DNA of 64,000 nt, taken from Burhinus oedicnemus (lineage: Eukaryota; Chordata; Aves; Charadriiformes; Burhinidae). The position numbers and the translations under genes were made by a program. Position 1 is the stretch's first letter. Every line of letters starts with the position of its first letter. The stretch is from assembly GCA_008921705.1 (NCBI GenBank), contig VFFE01007510.1, positions 209,788 through 273,787 of the forward strand, read 5' to 3'. The notes under the pieces are model-generated. The model worked only from the letters and a program-made list of their open reading frames with translations. It did no database searches and had not been told where the DNA came from. Below, piece after piece: positions 52,392 to 63,254 of this stretch.

Positions 52392-53119
52392 TGTTGTGGT
52401 TTGGGCCGGATTGGCCCAATCAGGCGGTACAACAGATGCTCTCCACTACCTCTCTTTTCAAAGGGAGAGATAGAGAGAAAAGAGACTTACAAGTTTAGAA
52501 GGAACTAAACTACTTTAATGAAATATTAATAATAAAATAAAAAGAAAATAATGAAATATATACAGAACCAGATCAAGTTCCCAGCATGACAAATCATGTC
52601 ACCAGCAGGCACTGGGGAAGTCCCAGACCGGACTCAGTGACAGATAGGAACTGGATTCCGGATCTGGATTCAAGAATGCATGAATAGGGATCAAAGGCAG
52701 ATGAACAGAGAGTCCTCCTTGGATGCCAGCCATTGAAGAAAGAGGGCTGACCCTTTGGATCCCTCAGCTTTTATACTGAGCATGAGGCAGATGGGATGGA
52801 ATACCCTGTTGGTCAGGTTTGGGTCACCTGTCCTGTCCGCTCCTCCCTGCAGGGGTGACCCCTCTACGCTTTTCTGCTTCCGACCCTCCAACGGAGCAAG
52901 AAACAAAGCTGGCTGGCCTTGGGTGTTATAGCAATAAGGATAAGCAAGAGCCTCTCTGCATACCGTTCCTTGGCATCAACTATAAACATGGGTCTTATCA
53001 CTCTGAGAGTGAACAGTTTTCTGCACAACATGCTGTTAATTTCAGCAGTTAGAAGAGGCCTAGCTGAAAAATAAAGTTACTGAACAAAATTGGTCCTGTT
53101 TTAACCTCAAACCAGGACA
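52392..53119 (-). mobile_element. ERVL-type solo LTR
   Basis: A 728-bp LTR on the minus strand. It begins TGTCCTGGTTTGAGG (plus-strand end 53119) and ends CCCAAACCACAACA (plus-strand start 52392). A TATA box on the minus strand, TATAAAAG, is at 52768-52775, preceded by a CTCATGCTCAG block shared with the other ERVL LTRs here. The flanks GTGGA and ATGGG match at 3 of 5 positions, a decayed duplication at best. No primer-binding site or internal genes adjoin, so it is a solo LTR. Confidence 0.88.
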
Positions 53120-55334
53120 ATGGGGTTTGGGATCGAAGGCCAGGCATTCTAGTTCTAGCTGACCTTATTATAACAGCAGATATTACCAAAGGGAAGCTTA
53201 AAAGGAGGAGACTTCTGTTGAAGATGCTAAGGGAAAGAACCGGGGAAGAAAGACTTAGCAAATGTTATTTGACAGTTCGGGGATTTACTGAGAGAATTTA
53301 TCCCTCCGCTTCATAAAACAGCCCAATGGTATGTTTGCTCTAGTAATCAGTGTGGTCAGTGATGTTGATAACACAGCCATTAAATCTTACTGGAGAGGCA
53401 TTTGGCGTGGCTAGTTGTTAGCATGGTAAGTTCTGATTACACTCACATTGCAACTGCTACACTCTGTTTCCAGTCACCTGTGCCCTTTCTGTGGGCTCAT
53501 CACACAAAATAAACCACGTGTAGTGGAGCAAAAGGTAAGAAGGTACTGCAGCAATTGTGGGGCCAATTTCTTTTGCAAATTCTTCCTTTTTCTTCCTCTT
53601 TTCATTCTTTTCAAGTGTTCAGCTCACTGTGAAGCAATTCTTTTTTCAGAGATCACATCACTTTCTGTTCAGTGCTGATAGGTTTTAAAATTGAAAACAG
53701 ACCCTGACTCTGAACAAATACAAGAGCTTTGATCACCAACTGAATCAAAGATGTGGGCCAAAAAAATTATCTACTAGTTTAAATATAGAATAAAAATATA
53801 AAGAAGAGGAAGAAGGTTGAAACCTCCTACGCTTCCCTTTATTTGCACTTTATGGAAGCCCAGAGAAAGCAGAGGAAGGCATGGCTCTCTTCAGTTCCAC
53901 TGTCTGACAGGGAGACACTCAACTGCAGACTGCAGTGTCAAATTGCAGCACAAAAGAACGGCAACTTTTGGCAATGTTTTATTGGATTGGCTTCCAATGC
54001 ATGGGTGGAATAAAACAGATGTCTTCTATTACTTTAAAATCTTGCCCAATGACAAAGTCTCTGAATTACCTGACAAACACAGAGGAGTTCATGCTTTGGG
54101 GAGTGACGTTTAGTCAGTGGGCATCCTTGGCAAAGCTCAGTCAACCACATGAACTACGTGTCCCTCCAAAATTAAGGCATGTGCTTTCCAATGAGCCATG
54201 AAAGCTGGGGTTCGGAATGATGGTATCACACATCAGAAAGCACCCCGAGGTGTCTCTTAGAGTAAACCTTAGCAGTGCCTCTTCAGCATGCTGTTAAGAG
54301 TGGAGTGAAGAAGCCTGGATGAAAACAATATTCATACCTCTGGAACCCATACTCAGTTTTTGCTCTTCTGACTTGTAATAACTCCATGGGGGGGAAGAAT
54401 ACAAAATATTAACAGATGATACATTTTCACATTGTAGGACCTGTTGAACTTTAATTTTTGACTGTTTTACTTTCATGATAACAGTGATTCAGACACAACA
54501 GCTGTAGTCATGGAGGCATAGCTTCAGATATGCTCTCCTCTGACCTGCCTGTGTTCCTGAATTCAAATAACTGAAGCAGTACAGAAAAGATTTCCTCTAT
54601 TATATTCTCTCTGGTTACAGGAAGCAAATAATAATTAGGGAGCAGCAACAAGCCCTTGTCTCTCCTACAACTACAGCACTGACAGTAAGACAGCAGTTTT
54701 CAGGGAGTCGTCAGATCAGACAAAAGCAGAGTAATACACGTGTTCCTAAAATGTAATCTTTGCAGCAAGTCCTATACTCCAGCAATCAGAGCACTTAATA
54801 AAATAACATCCAATTCTAAAGCATGTAAAATATGAAAAAAAAGCCTGAACCTTCAACATGAGACCTGATATGTAGCAAAAAACTCTAGGGCTAATTACTC
54901 AATCCATAGATATAGGGAGATCTTGTTAATTTATTATAAGTAACAAGGTTACCTGGGTTCATCTGCTGTCAGTCTTTCAGTTTTCCAGAAGCTGTGTTCC
55001 TTGCCTTAGATGGCTCTTCAGAGGTGTTGTCTTCTATTTTTCTTTTTCTGCAAAAAGACAAGACAATCAGAGCTCTTACAGCAAGCAGGCAGAGTTAACT
55101 TCATCTACAAATCAGAGCGGTTTTGAAATGGGGGACAGAATATGAAGGGGAGGTCAAGCATTCCAAGTGACTCTTCTGAAAAAATGATGTGGTGGTTATT
55201 GAAGAGTTATTAAATGAGTGACTGAATCAAAGGAGCTAAAACATACTTTGTGGATGTTAATAATCCCGCATACACACACAAAAAACCAAAAGTACTTACA
55301 GACAAGATGGACCACATCCTTGGAAGGCATTATC
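53120..55334. other. unique stretch, nothing recognised
   Basis: Mixed AT-rich sequence. Overlapping plus-strand frames at 53817-54201 (98 and 88 codons) match no family I recognise. Confidence 0.5.
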
Positions 55335-55985
55335 AGATTAGGGGTACAGTCTGATATGCTGGAAGGGAGGTCTGACATTCAGAAAGATCTTAACAGGTTG
55401 TAGAATTGGTCTGACAGAAACTTTACGAAGTTCAACAAAGGCAAATGCAGAAATGGGCACCTGGGACAGAATAATCCCCTGTAACAGAACACACTGGGCA
55501 CTAGGAAATGGAAAACAGTTTTACAGAAAAGGACCTGGAGATACTGATGAACAGCAAGTTAAGGATGAGTCAGAAGTGTACTCTTGCAACGAAGAAAGTT
55601 AACTTCATATTGGGCTGTATTAAAAAGAGTGTAGACAGCAAGTCAACAGAAGTCATTAGTCTGCTCCACTGAACATTTGTACAACTGCACCTGGAGCCTT
55701 GTGTCCAGTTTTGGCCTTCCTAGTACTAAAGCAATTCCAATGGAGGGCCACCAAGGTGGGGGGCACATGATGTACAAGAAGATGCAGAGACAACTGCAAT
55801 TCTTCACTTCTAAGAGAAGTCTAAGAGAGGATCTTGTTACTGTTTTCTGCTACTTACTGGGTTACAGACAAGTCAGAGACAGACTTTTTGGACATGAACA
55901 GTGAAAGTATGAGAAGCAATGGACACAAGATGAAACAGTGGAAATTCAGTATATATTTTTTCACACCTTGAAGATGGTCCTAACC
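55335..55985 (+). mobile_element. decayed CR1 LINE lacking its 3' end
   Basis: Plus-strand CR1 from the reverse-transcriptase part onward: GACATTCAGAAAGATCTTAAC, AAGTTCAACAAAGGCAAATG, GAAAAGGACCTGGAGATACTG, TGTGTCCAGTTTTGGCCTTC and AGAAGCAATGGACACAAGATG. It stops at about 55985, before the last few hundred bases and the usual tail. The best frame remnant is 55677-55904. Loss of the 3' end is unusual, because CR1 copies are normally truncated only at the 5' end. Confidence 0.9.
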
Positions 55986-58900
55986 TTACTATTGGCCCTC
56001 CTTTGGATCAAAGAGCTCCCACACTTCCAAACTATTCTGTTCTACCTACATTTCTGCCACATTTATTCAATGATTTTCTTCTGTTAAAAAGAAGTACTTT
56101 ATATTCTGGATGATATTCCTGGTGCTACAATAAAGAAAACCATATAATGTTTTTATCCTTCATCATAGACACATGAAGAGCTTTTTGAGATCAAATAAGC
56201 CCTGATTAATGGCACTGAAAAATTTTCAAAACACTAGAAAGTACGTGGTTAGTAGGAGGAACCTCTGAAATATTTTAGGAAGTTGGTACATCGGAGGTGA
56301 ATAGTTCCTAGAACAGGCAACTATTGAATTGTTTCTGAGAACTACAACAAAAGAAACATTCCTAAAAAAGGAAACGCTAAATGGTTTCTTGGAAAATAGG
56401 ACCAGAATATAACTGAATAATTTGTATAGCACATAGTCACAGCTGAATCAAAGAGGGTAAGAATATTGTACAGAAAGCTGTACCTCTGTCTATCTGACAG
56501 TTCAGCCAATTCTGGAACTCTAAATGGGTGCCTCAAATCACCTTTTGTTCACAGGTAAAAGTCTCGTAACTTAAGTTTTGAGTTCTGCTCAGGAAACAGT
56601 GAACAAAAACTTAATACCAGAGCCCTGGCATCCCCATAGAGGCATGTGAATGTAAAATACAGGTAGTGCTTAAGACACAAGTAATAATATCTCTTGATTG
56701 TCTTCAGTCATGTGAAAATCAAACAGGCCAATATCTACTGTCACTCTTTTCTCATAGGCAATAAATTAAACAGCTGGAAAATATCTTCCATTTCCACCCT
56801 ACTTGCCCCCTTCCAAATCTTAGAATCATCAGAGGCAAAGAATAAACCATTGATGAAGTTGCATCCAGGAAGAGGATGCATCCAGAAAATTCTCCACCTG
56901 AATTCTCACCACCTGACAGAGATTTACTTTAGAGATAGAATAGGGATGAAAAATTGATTATTAACAGAAGAATATTTTGTGCTGTCTGAATGGGCTTAAG
57001 ACTTAATAGACATGGAGTGTGAACACAAATTCACAATGCTTGATACTTCCAACGTTTTGACCTCAGTCATTCAATGATATATCTGTACAGACATAATCAG
57101 AATGTTTATGTGTACAGCCAGAATAATGCAACTTATTAACAGGAAAAAACTTTGAAATATCATGAGAGAATAGTCAATCCATGTTGCAGGATAGAGTAAT
57201 TCAGTTCTGTGTAATGTTATGACTAAAAGGAAGGAAAGTAACACGTGCTAAAAGTCTCAAATTATTTTTCTTAAATACCACGGCAAATTGGTGTGCTTCC
57301 CCACCCCCAAATAGACACAGTCAATTAAAGGAGTATTTTTCTCCAGTATTGCTCACAAGAACTTCCTCTCTATCATGCTGTGCATCAAAAACAATGCAGA
57401 TTTTTTTTTCTCATATGTTCAAGTAATTTTTTAAATCAATAGTAAAAAAAATGTATCCTGGTCAAGGTGCCTTTCAGCAATTTCTATAATTGTTATGCAG
57501 TCTGGAAAATCCCTTTATGGCAAAAGGGATCTTCCCTTCTATTATATGTAGGAGTCAAAGCAGGAATTTTTACAGAAGAAAGGCCACCCACTATCCTCTG
57601 GATTTTTAGATGATGAACTATACTGCATATTTTTTCCCTCGATGTATGAATATTGGTACTTTGCTTCTGTAAAGTCATAATTTGGATATAAGCAAAAAAA
57701 AAAAGTGCCTGATATATAGTGAACTCACAGATAAATCACAGCATTTTTACAGTATTCAGAAGCACGGGACACGCATTCTGTTATCTGCTGATTTTTATGA
57801 CTTCTGCACTGGTGGGATCAAATCATTCAATCTCAACACAGGCAAGCTCTCACCCTAGCTCTTGTGAACCTTCCAAAATGTGACACAAAGGCAGTTTCGG
57901 AGGGGGTCCTTTACAACCCTCTTATTTCATAGACCATTTTCCTTCGAAACCACCTGAATCACTTCTTCTCAGCTCTGTCCAGCCATCACTCTGGGCTCTC
58001 CAGAAGGGAAGGCAGCAGGTCAGAGCAACAGGAAACATTGCAGCACCTGTGGCTACTAGTCCACACTATTTTTTCCAATCTTATGATACAGCCAGCTGTG
58101 TCGGAGGTGGTGTGAGAGGGAGCTCTGCCAACCTGCCTTCTGCTGCTGCTGCTGCTGGGCTTGGTTTCGGCAGCCTGGGGACTGATGGGGTGCATGGCCA
58201 ACCCTGCTAATGCCGTATCTTTTTCCCATCTATCCTGTCCTCAAGCCCAGTGTCTATCAACCCACGCTGTGCTGATTATCATTCCTAAATCACAAATCGC
58301 CAGGAACCCATTTCACCATTAACTCTGTGCATTATTAGGCTCATTTCAAACCATCTGCCTTCTCAATATACTGGGAGCTGGTAGCAAAGTTGCCAGTGTG
58401 GTAAGTAAATTCAAACTGATTTGAATTTTATTGTCCCTGAGCAAACACATTGCTGAGAGGAATTAACTGGAATCAACCTGGCAGAACAGTGGCTTCCTGT
58501 CTCATTGTGCATCCCGGTCTATATCTACAACCTGCACATGGTAAGCTTAATCAACTGCTGGGACCATGTGCTGAAAATACAGGAGATGTTATGTCTACTT
58601 AGGCCTATTTCCCTCTGTGCTCTCTGAACTCTAATGATTTGGAGGAATTGTGGTAGCAGACCTTATTCCTGTTGTTTTTGAAATGAAGCAAATTAATACA
58701 GGATTTAGCTCCTTTACATGCCAATGGGACCAGGATTTACTATGAAGTTCAAAAAGTGTAATTGACTCATTCAAATTTTAATAGCCTTGCAAAAATAACA
58801 ACAAAATTCCATACCTTCTTAGAACAGAGACTGGGTCTTGTTACGAAATTTAGAAAGATGTTATTTTTCTGTTTAAATTGATTAACATCCCTCACCCCCC

Positions 58901-59174
58901 CAAATTATATTCATAAACATTCATCATAAGATCAGTCAAAATAGTTTATACAGATAAGTTTTTAAATCTTTCTGCAGGTTTCTGAATACTTTTAATAAAA
59001 TATCCATTTTAATTACTAGTTTACCTTAATGCCAAATTTCTTTTTACATTAAAAAGTATACAGATGTTTATCAAAATTAAATTAGAAAATAACACTACTC
59101 CAATAAAGCAATCAGATTGAAAAGTTCCTCATAAGCTTTTACCTTCAATACTTCAAACAGTTTTATTTCTTTAC
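55986..59174. other. unique stretch; candidate conserved element at 58200-58700
   Basis: No gene or repeat family is seen. A six-unit CTG repeat lies at 58140-58157. The 58200-58700 part has balanced composition, no tandem or interspersed repeat and several ATTA cores, and reads like conserved noncoding DNA. Confidence 0.45.
58140..58157 (+). repeat. (CTG)6 trinucleotide repeat
   Basis: Six perfect CTG units. No exon context supports coding. Confidence 0.95.
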
Positions 59175-59565
59175 TGTCCTGGTTCTGCCGGGGATAGGGT
59201 TAATTTTCACACGGAGCTGGGACGGGACACAGCCAGGACTGCTGACCCAAACTGGTCAAAGGGATATTCCATGTGATGTCATGCTCAGCATATAGCGGGG
59301 GGAGCTGACGGGGAGAGGGGCAGAAATCCCCACTCATGAGCAGGCTGATTGGTAAGCAGTTGTACATTGATCGTGTTTGTGTATTCTTTTATCAGTATTA
59401 TTGCTGTTTGCTCCTTTCCTTTGCTGTTCTGTTAAATTGCTTGTATCTCAACCCACGAGTTCTGCCTTTTTCTTTCGATTCTCCCCCCATCCCGCCGCGG
59501 GATGGGGGAGGAGTGAGTGAACAGCCGTGTCGTTCTTTTTTGCCACCTAGGGCTGAACTACGACA
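59175..59565 (+). mobile_element. short ERVL-type solo LTR
   Basis: A 391-bp LTR starting TGTCCTGGTTCTGCCGGGGA and ending GGCTGAACTACGACA. Shared ERVL landmarks are GGGTTAATTTTC, GGGATATTCCATG, GATGTCATGCTCAGCA and TATCTCAACCCACGAGTTCTG. Compared with the LTR at 15152 it lacks most of the block after the first 40 bases. The flanks TTTAC and CCTAC agree at 3 of 5 positions. No internal retroviral sequence follows. The frame at 59336-59578 lies inside the LTR and is not a gene. Confidence 0.93.
59484..59508. repeat. GC-rich hairpin inside ERVL LTR
   Basis: Perfect 11-bp arms (CCCCCATCCCG and CGGGATGGGGG) are separated by the three bases CCG. Confidence 0.97.
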
Positions 59566-61663
59566 CCTACCTATTTAGCATGGTAAAGATAAGCCCTTCT
59601 CTTCCAGATAGGGACAAATGTTCTGGTGCAAGCTTCAAAATGCCATTCTGGTATTAGTCCTGTCCTCAAAGTCGTGACATAATGAGCATAGGTATTGTTT
59701 TAATGACATATGACATTCTGCTATTAATACAACTGTCAAATGTTTACAGAATGTTTCATTTTTGAAATTCATTTTTAATCAACTCTTTTAATAAGTAGTG
59801 AGTGAGAAGTACATGGAGGAAAAAATACCACTTTTCAAGAAACAAATGTTTGCAGAATAGCAGACTTCAGCTTTGCTTCACTACCTTGTCTTTTATAGCT
59901 GACAGTCTATTAAATTTTTGGAGCAAAATTACAGGCACTGTCAACAATTTTTTGGTTGTTTGGTTTTGTTTTTGGATTTTTTTTCAGGAAGAGTGACTGA
60001 ACGATTAGTAACAAAATAAGAGCAATGTTTGAGCAGAAAGTTTTTTTTAAGATAATGACGTCTTATTGTTAAAACACTTTTGTAAACATTTTCAGCTATT
60101 TAGTTATTTTTATTTTAAAGTTTTCTGAACAATTTTTCCTTCAGCTATTTTGGTTTTGTTGATTAGAAAGGAAGGTTGATTGCCATCCATTCATGTTCTC
60201 AGGTCTGAAGGTTTTCTCCACTGTGGTTGCTTCAATCCATCAGTCTGGCCCTCTGGGTGCCACTGGCTTAACAAGACCTGCCCATCTCATACAACACCAT
60301 TGTACTGGCTTCTGTATAGGGATCTTTGTCATAATCTGGTGTTTCTAGAGACAAAGACATTCAGTTATTATGAAAATATTATAAAATGTATTTCATAAAG
60401 TGGAAATTTTGAGACACACAAGCAGGTGAATTACACTAAATACAATTTTTTTGCACACATTAACATAGTTGCTGACCTACGAGAAGATGGGGAATGTAAT
60501 ACATGAAAAGAAGGAAGGACTGATGATTTTTGTTTGCCCATTTCTGATAATATTTTGTAGTTACTAGTTTTGGCATACTTAGTCTGAACAGAAACAGCGT
60601 TATTATTTTATTATGAAGGTGTGGTAAATTGTGCATTACAGAAGTGAAATAACACCATTTTGTGAGGATAGAGACCACTGAAATCTTTTCAGATGAACAT
60701 TTTGAGCACACAATTATAACTAGACATTGACATGATAAACCAAGCAACCATTACCAAACCAATCAGAAATTCAATTGCCAATTACCATTAGTAAATATTA
60801 ACAGATGAAATTTTGGCACACAATCTGAGGTGCCATGTTTTTTAAAGGTACCCCTTCATGTTTAGCAATTTCATCAAACAGAACTTTAAACAACTCCAGA
60901 GAAATCTGTCATGAATGGAAGGAATAGGTTTTAAGAAATCATATTCTAACACAGAATGAATGTTAATTCTAATGGACACCTGGAAGAACATGTGAGAGAC
61001 AGAGAGGGAATTTTCTGAGATGTATTTCCACACGGTAAATCCTAGAATCTATTAAAAAATCCAATTAGAAAAGAAACCTAATTAGCTTTATTTAAAATAA
61101 AAGAGTACAGCGTCTCCATGTAATTTTGTGAATGATTAAATTCAGGGCCTAATTATGTTATTTCTTTGCAGTTCCAGTTGCATCCCTCATTAATGTCTAG
61201 ATTATGGCTAGCTATTAATTGAACAGTAATGAGATGAAAGGCCTCCAGAAGTCCCTTCCACTAATTCAGGCAGTCATCTCAGCGTTGTTTTTCCCTGTGA
61301 AGTGCCTGTGCTTTGCAAAGACTCTGTCTGTCTCTCAGTGAGTTCTTGCAGCCTTGAAGAGCTAACTAACTGCAGCTCTAAATTGTTTAGACCATTAATT
61401 TCCTCTCAGTCTGTTAAAAGTCAAGGAGCAATAAACTGTACCCCAGTAAAGGGCTGCAGTGCCAGCTGACATGCCAAAATTCTGCATTCAGAACCAGAAA
61501 CCTGGCCCATCACTGAAATCATGGGTCTCATACGAACAGCTGTGTTGAGATTGCCTCATTTACCAACTCATGCCTCAGTCTCTTTGATGCACATATACAT
61601 GTAGCATAATGAATAAATCAATATTTAAGAGTTGCCAGGGTGGGTGCTCTAGAACCCAAAGGC
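59566..61663. other. unique stretch; candidate conserved element at 61061-61470
   Basis: No gene or repeat family is recognised. The right part is rich in homeodomain-type cores: CCAATTAG at 61061, TAATTAG at 61079, TAATTA at 61150, CATTAATG at 61188, TATTAATTG at 61213 and CATTAATT at 61393. They sit in otherwise complex, repeat-free sequence, which is typical of developmental enhancers. This is inference from composition only. Confidence 0.4.
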
Positions 61664-61877
61664 TATCATAGCATCACAGAATGGTTTGGATTGGAAGGGA
61701 CCTTTTAAAGATCATCTAGTTCCAATCCCCTTGCTGTGGGCAGGGACATCTTTCACCAGATCAGGTTGCTCAAAGCCCCATCCAACCTGGCCTTGAACAC
61801 TTCCAGGGACAGCATCCACAACTTTTCTGGGCAACCTGTCTCAGTATCTCACAGCCCTCATCATAAAAATTTCTTCC
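61664..61877 (-). mobile_element. CR1 LINE 3' end
   Basis: Plus-strand reading begins ATCATAGCATCACAGAATGG, the reversed CR1 tail. It continues through GGAAGGGACCTTTTAAAGAT, CAACCTGGCCTTGAACACTT and TGGGCAACCTG, and stops at TTCTTCC (61871-61877). The subfamily is close to the copy at 50341. The 5' break is followed within seven bases by a perfect hairpin. Confidence 0.94.
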
Positions 61878-61883
61878 GTAGAA

Positions 61884-61918
61884 GAAGTTGTCTAACTGAA
61901 GGTCAGTTAGACAACTTC
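61884..61918. repeat. perfect 16-bp fold-back hairpin
   Basis: The arms GAAGTTGTCTAACTGA (61884-61899) and TCAGTTAGACAACTTC (61903-61918) are exact reverse complements with a three-base loop, AGG. A smaller hairpin (TTCTTC with GAAGAA) overlaps its left edge and the CR1 end. Confidence 0.98.
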
Positions 61919-63120
61919 AAGTGACAAAAAGCAAATTTCATTTTAGAACTAATCTCAGATGATCCTGGTGTCCACTTTTGTTATCACACCTGAACGTATA
62001 CACCCACACACCTAAAACATTCACCTTATGAATTGTCAAAGAACTGGACAAAACAAGAAAGCTCAGACAACCCCAAACTTTCTGGTTGTTATTAAAAAAA
62101 ATTACATGGGAAAATTGTTCCATGCATTGGTTATCCATTTCTTTGTTAAATATGGTTCCTTCTAATTGTTTGATGCCACACTGAATCTGCTTAGGACCAG
62201 TTACAACAGAGCTTTGTTTACAACCTCAGCTTTAGCAGCATTTCTCAAACACTCAGGCTATGTCTATCCCAGCAAACTTGAATTTGTGGAGGAATATTCC
62301 TGGGCGCTCAAATACAACTTCCCGTATTGAAGGAAGCTTCTGGAATCTAACAGAAAGCCTTAAATACAGGGTGCTTCCTGGTGCGTGTCTCTGGAGTTGC
62401 ACAGAAGAGAGCATACCTAAAAGACCTACCTTCACGCTGCCCTCAGTGCATGGAGAGATACGCTATAAATCAGCAATAAACCTGGTGCAGAAAGGTCCTT
62501 CTTTTGCCAGCTCCCATTCTACAGGACTGTGCAAGGACACTGAAGATTATAGAGTTATGTCTTCCCTGCCTTTTTGCTCCCTGTCTTTGTCGGTTGTCTC
62601 ACTCTCCACTGGTTTTGGAGAGGACCAAATAAGGGTTTATGCACTTCTTACTTCTTTATAAAATCTTTGGTCTTCTGGGAAAAGAGGCAAAAAACTTTTG
62701 CAAGCTCTTCAGAGCCAAAGCCAAAGCACAGTGTGACATGACATAAATTTACCAGGGGTTTCACACATTTTAAAACAGGCTACTGTTCCCTGCTTTCTCA
62801 GTGGCCCATTCCACAATTCTATCTCCTTGGAAAATGTTATTTCTACTTTAAAAAAAAAAAAAAATGAAAACCAACAGGTTTTTTTTTGCTTAAACCTTTC
62901 CCATTTAGAAACTCTGCCTTTCTCAGCTATGAGCCACTGCAGAAATCCTTTACATCCTTCATATTATCCATTTGGCTGTCAGGATGGAAAATTCAGTGAC
63001 ACTAAAATTCATGTTCCAGATTAGAGCCAGAGCCTATACAGGCTAACATCAGATGCATTAAACTAAAGGTACAAGAAACACTTGTGTAATCAAGACAAGA
63101 CTTCCTATTACTCTGGAAAT
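61919..63120. other. unique stretch, nothing firmly recognised
   Basis: A 133-codon plus-strand frame at 62260-62661 resembles no family I know and lacks convincing splice or start context. A run of 15 A lies at 62850-62864. Confidence 0.5.
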
Positions 63121-63173
63121 TCTATTCTTCTTTTTTTTCCCTTTCTTTCTTTTTTTTTTTTTTTTTTTTTTTT
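63121..63173. repeat. polypyrimidine and poly-T run against assembly gap
   Basis: The tract is almost entirely T with a few C, ending in 24 T directly before the gap. Homopolymers of this kind commonly stop assembly. Confidence 0.9.
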
Positions 63174-63193
63174 NNNNNNNNNNNNNNNNNNNN
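63174..63193. other. assembly gap of 20 N
   Basis: Twenty undetermined bases. The round number suggests a placeholder rather than a measured size. Confidence 0.99.
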
Positions 63194-63254
63194 GGGTGGT
63201 GGTGAGTGAGTGGCCAGGTGGTTCTTTGTTGCTAGCTGGCGTTAAACCACGACA
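63194..63254 (+). mobile_element. 3' end of an ERVL-type LTR
   Basis: Only the last 61 bases are present: GTGAGTGAGTGG, GGTTCTTTGTTGCTAGC and the terminus GTTAAACCACGACA. They align with the end of the LTR at 59175-59565 and preserve the family terminus better. The body of the element is missing into the gap and poly-T tract. Confidence 0.85.

Noticed and set aside
62260..62661. 133-codon plus-strand frame
   Set aside because: No recognisable domain, and length is within chance expectation for 64 kb.
59175..63254. The two same-strand ERVL LTRs could be the ends of one provirus
   Set aside because: No primer-binding site follows the first LTR, no gag/pol-like frames lie between, and the interval contains a CR1 and unique sequence.
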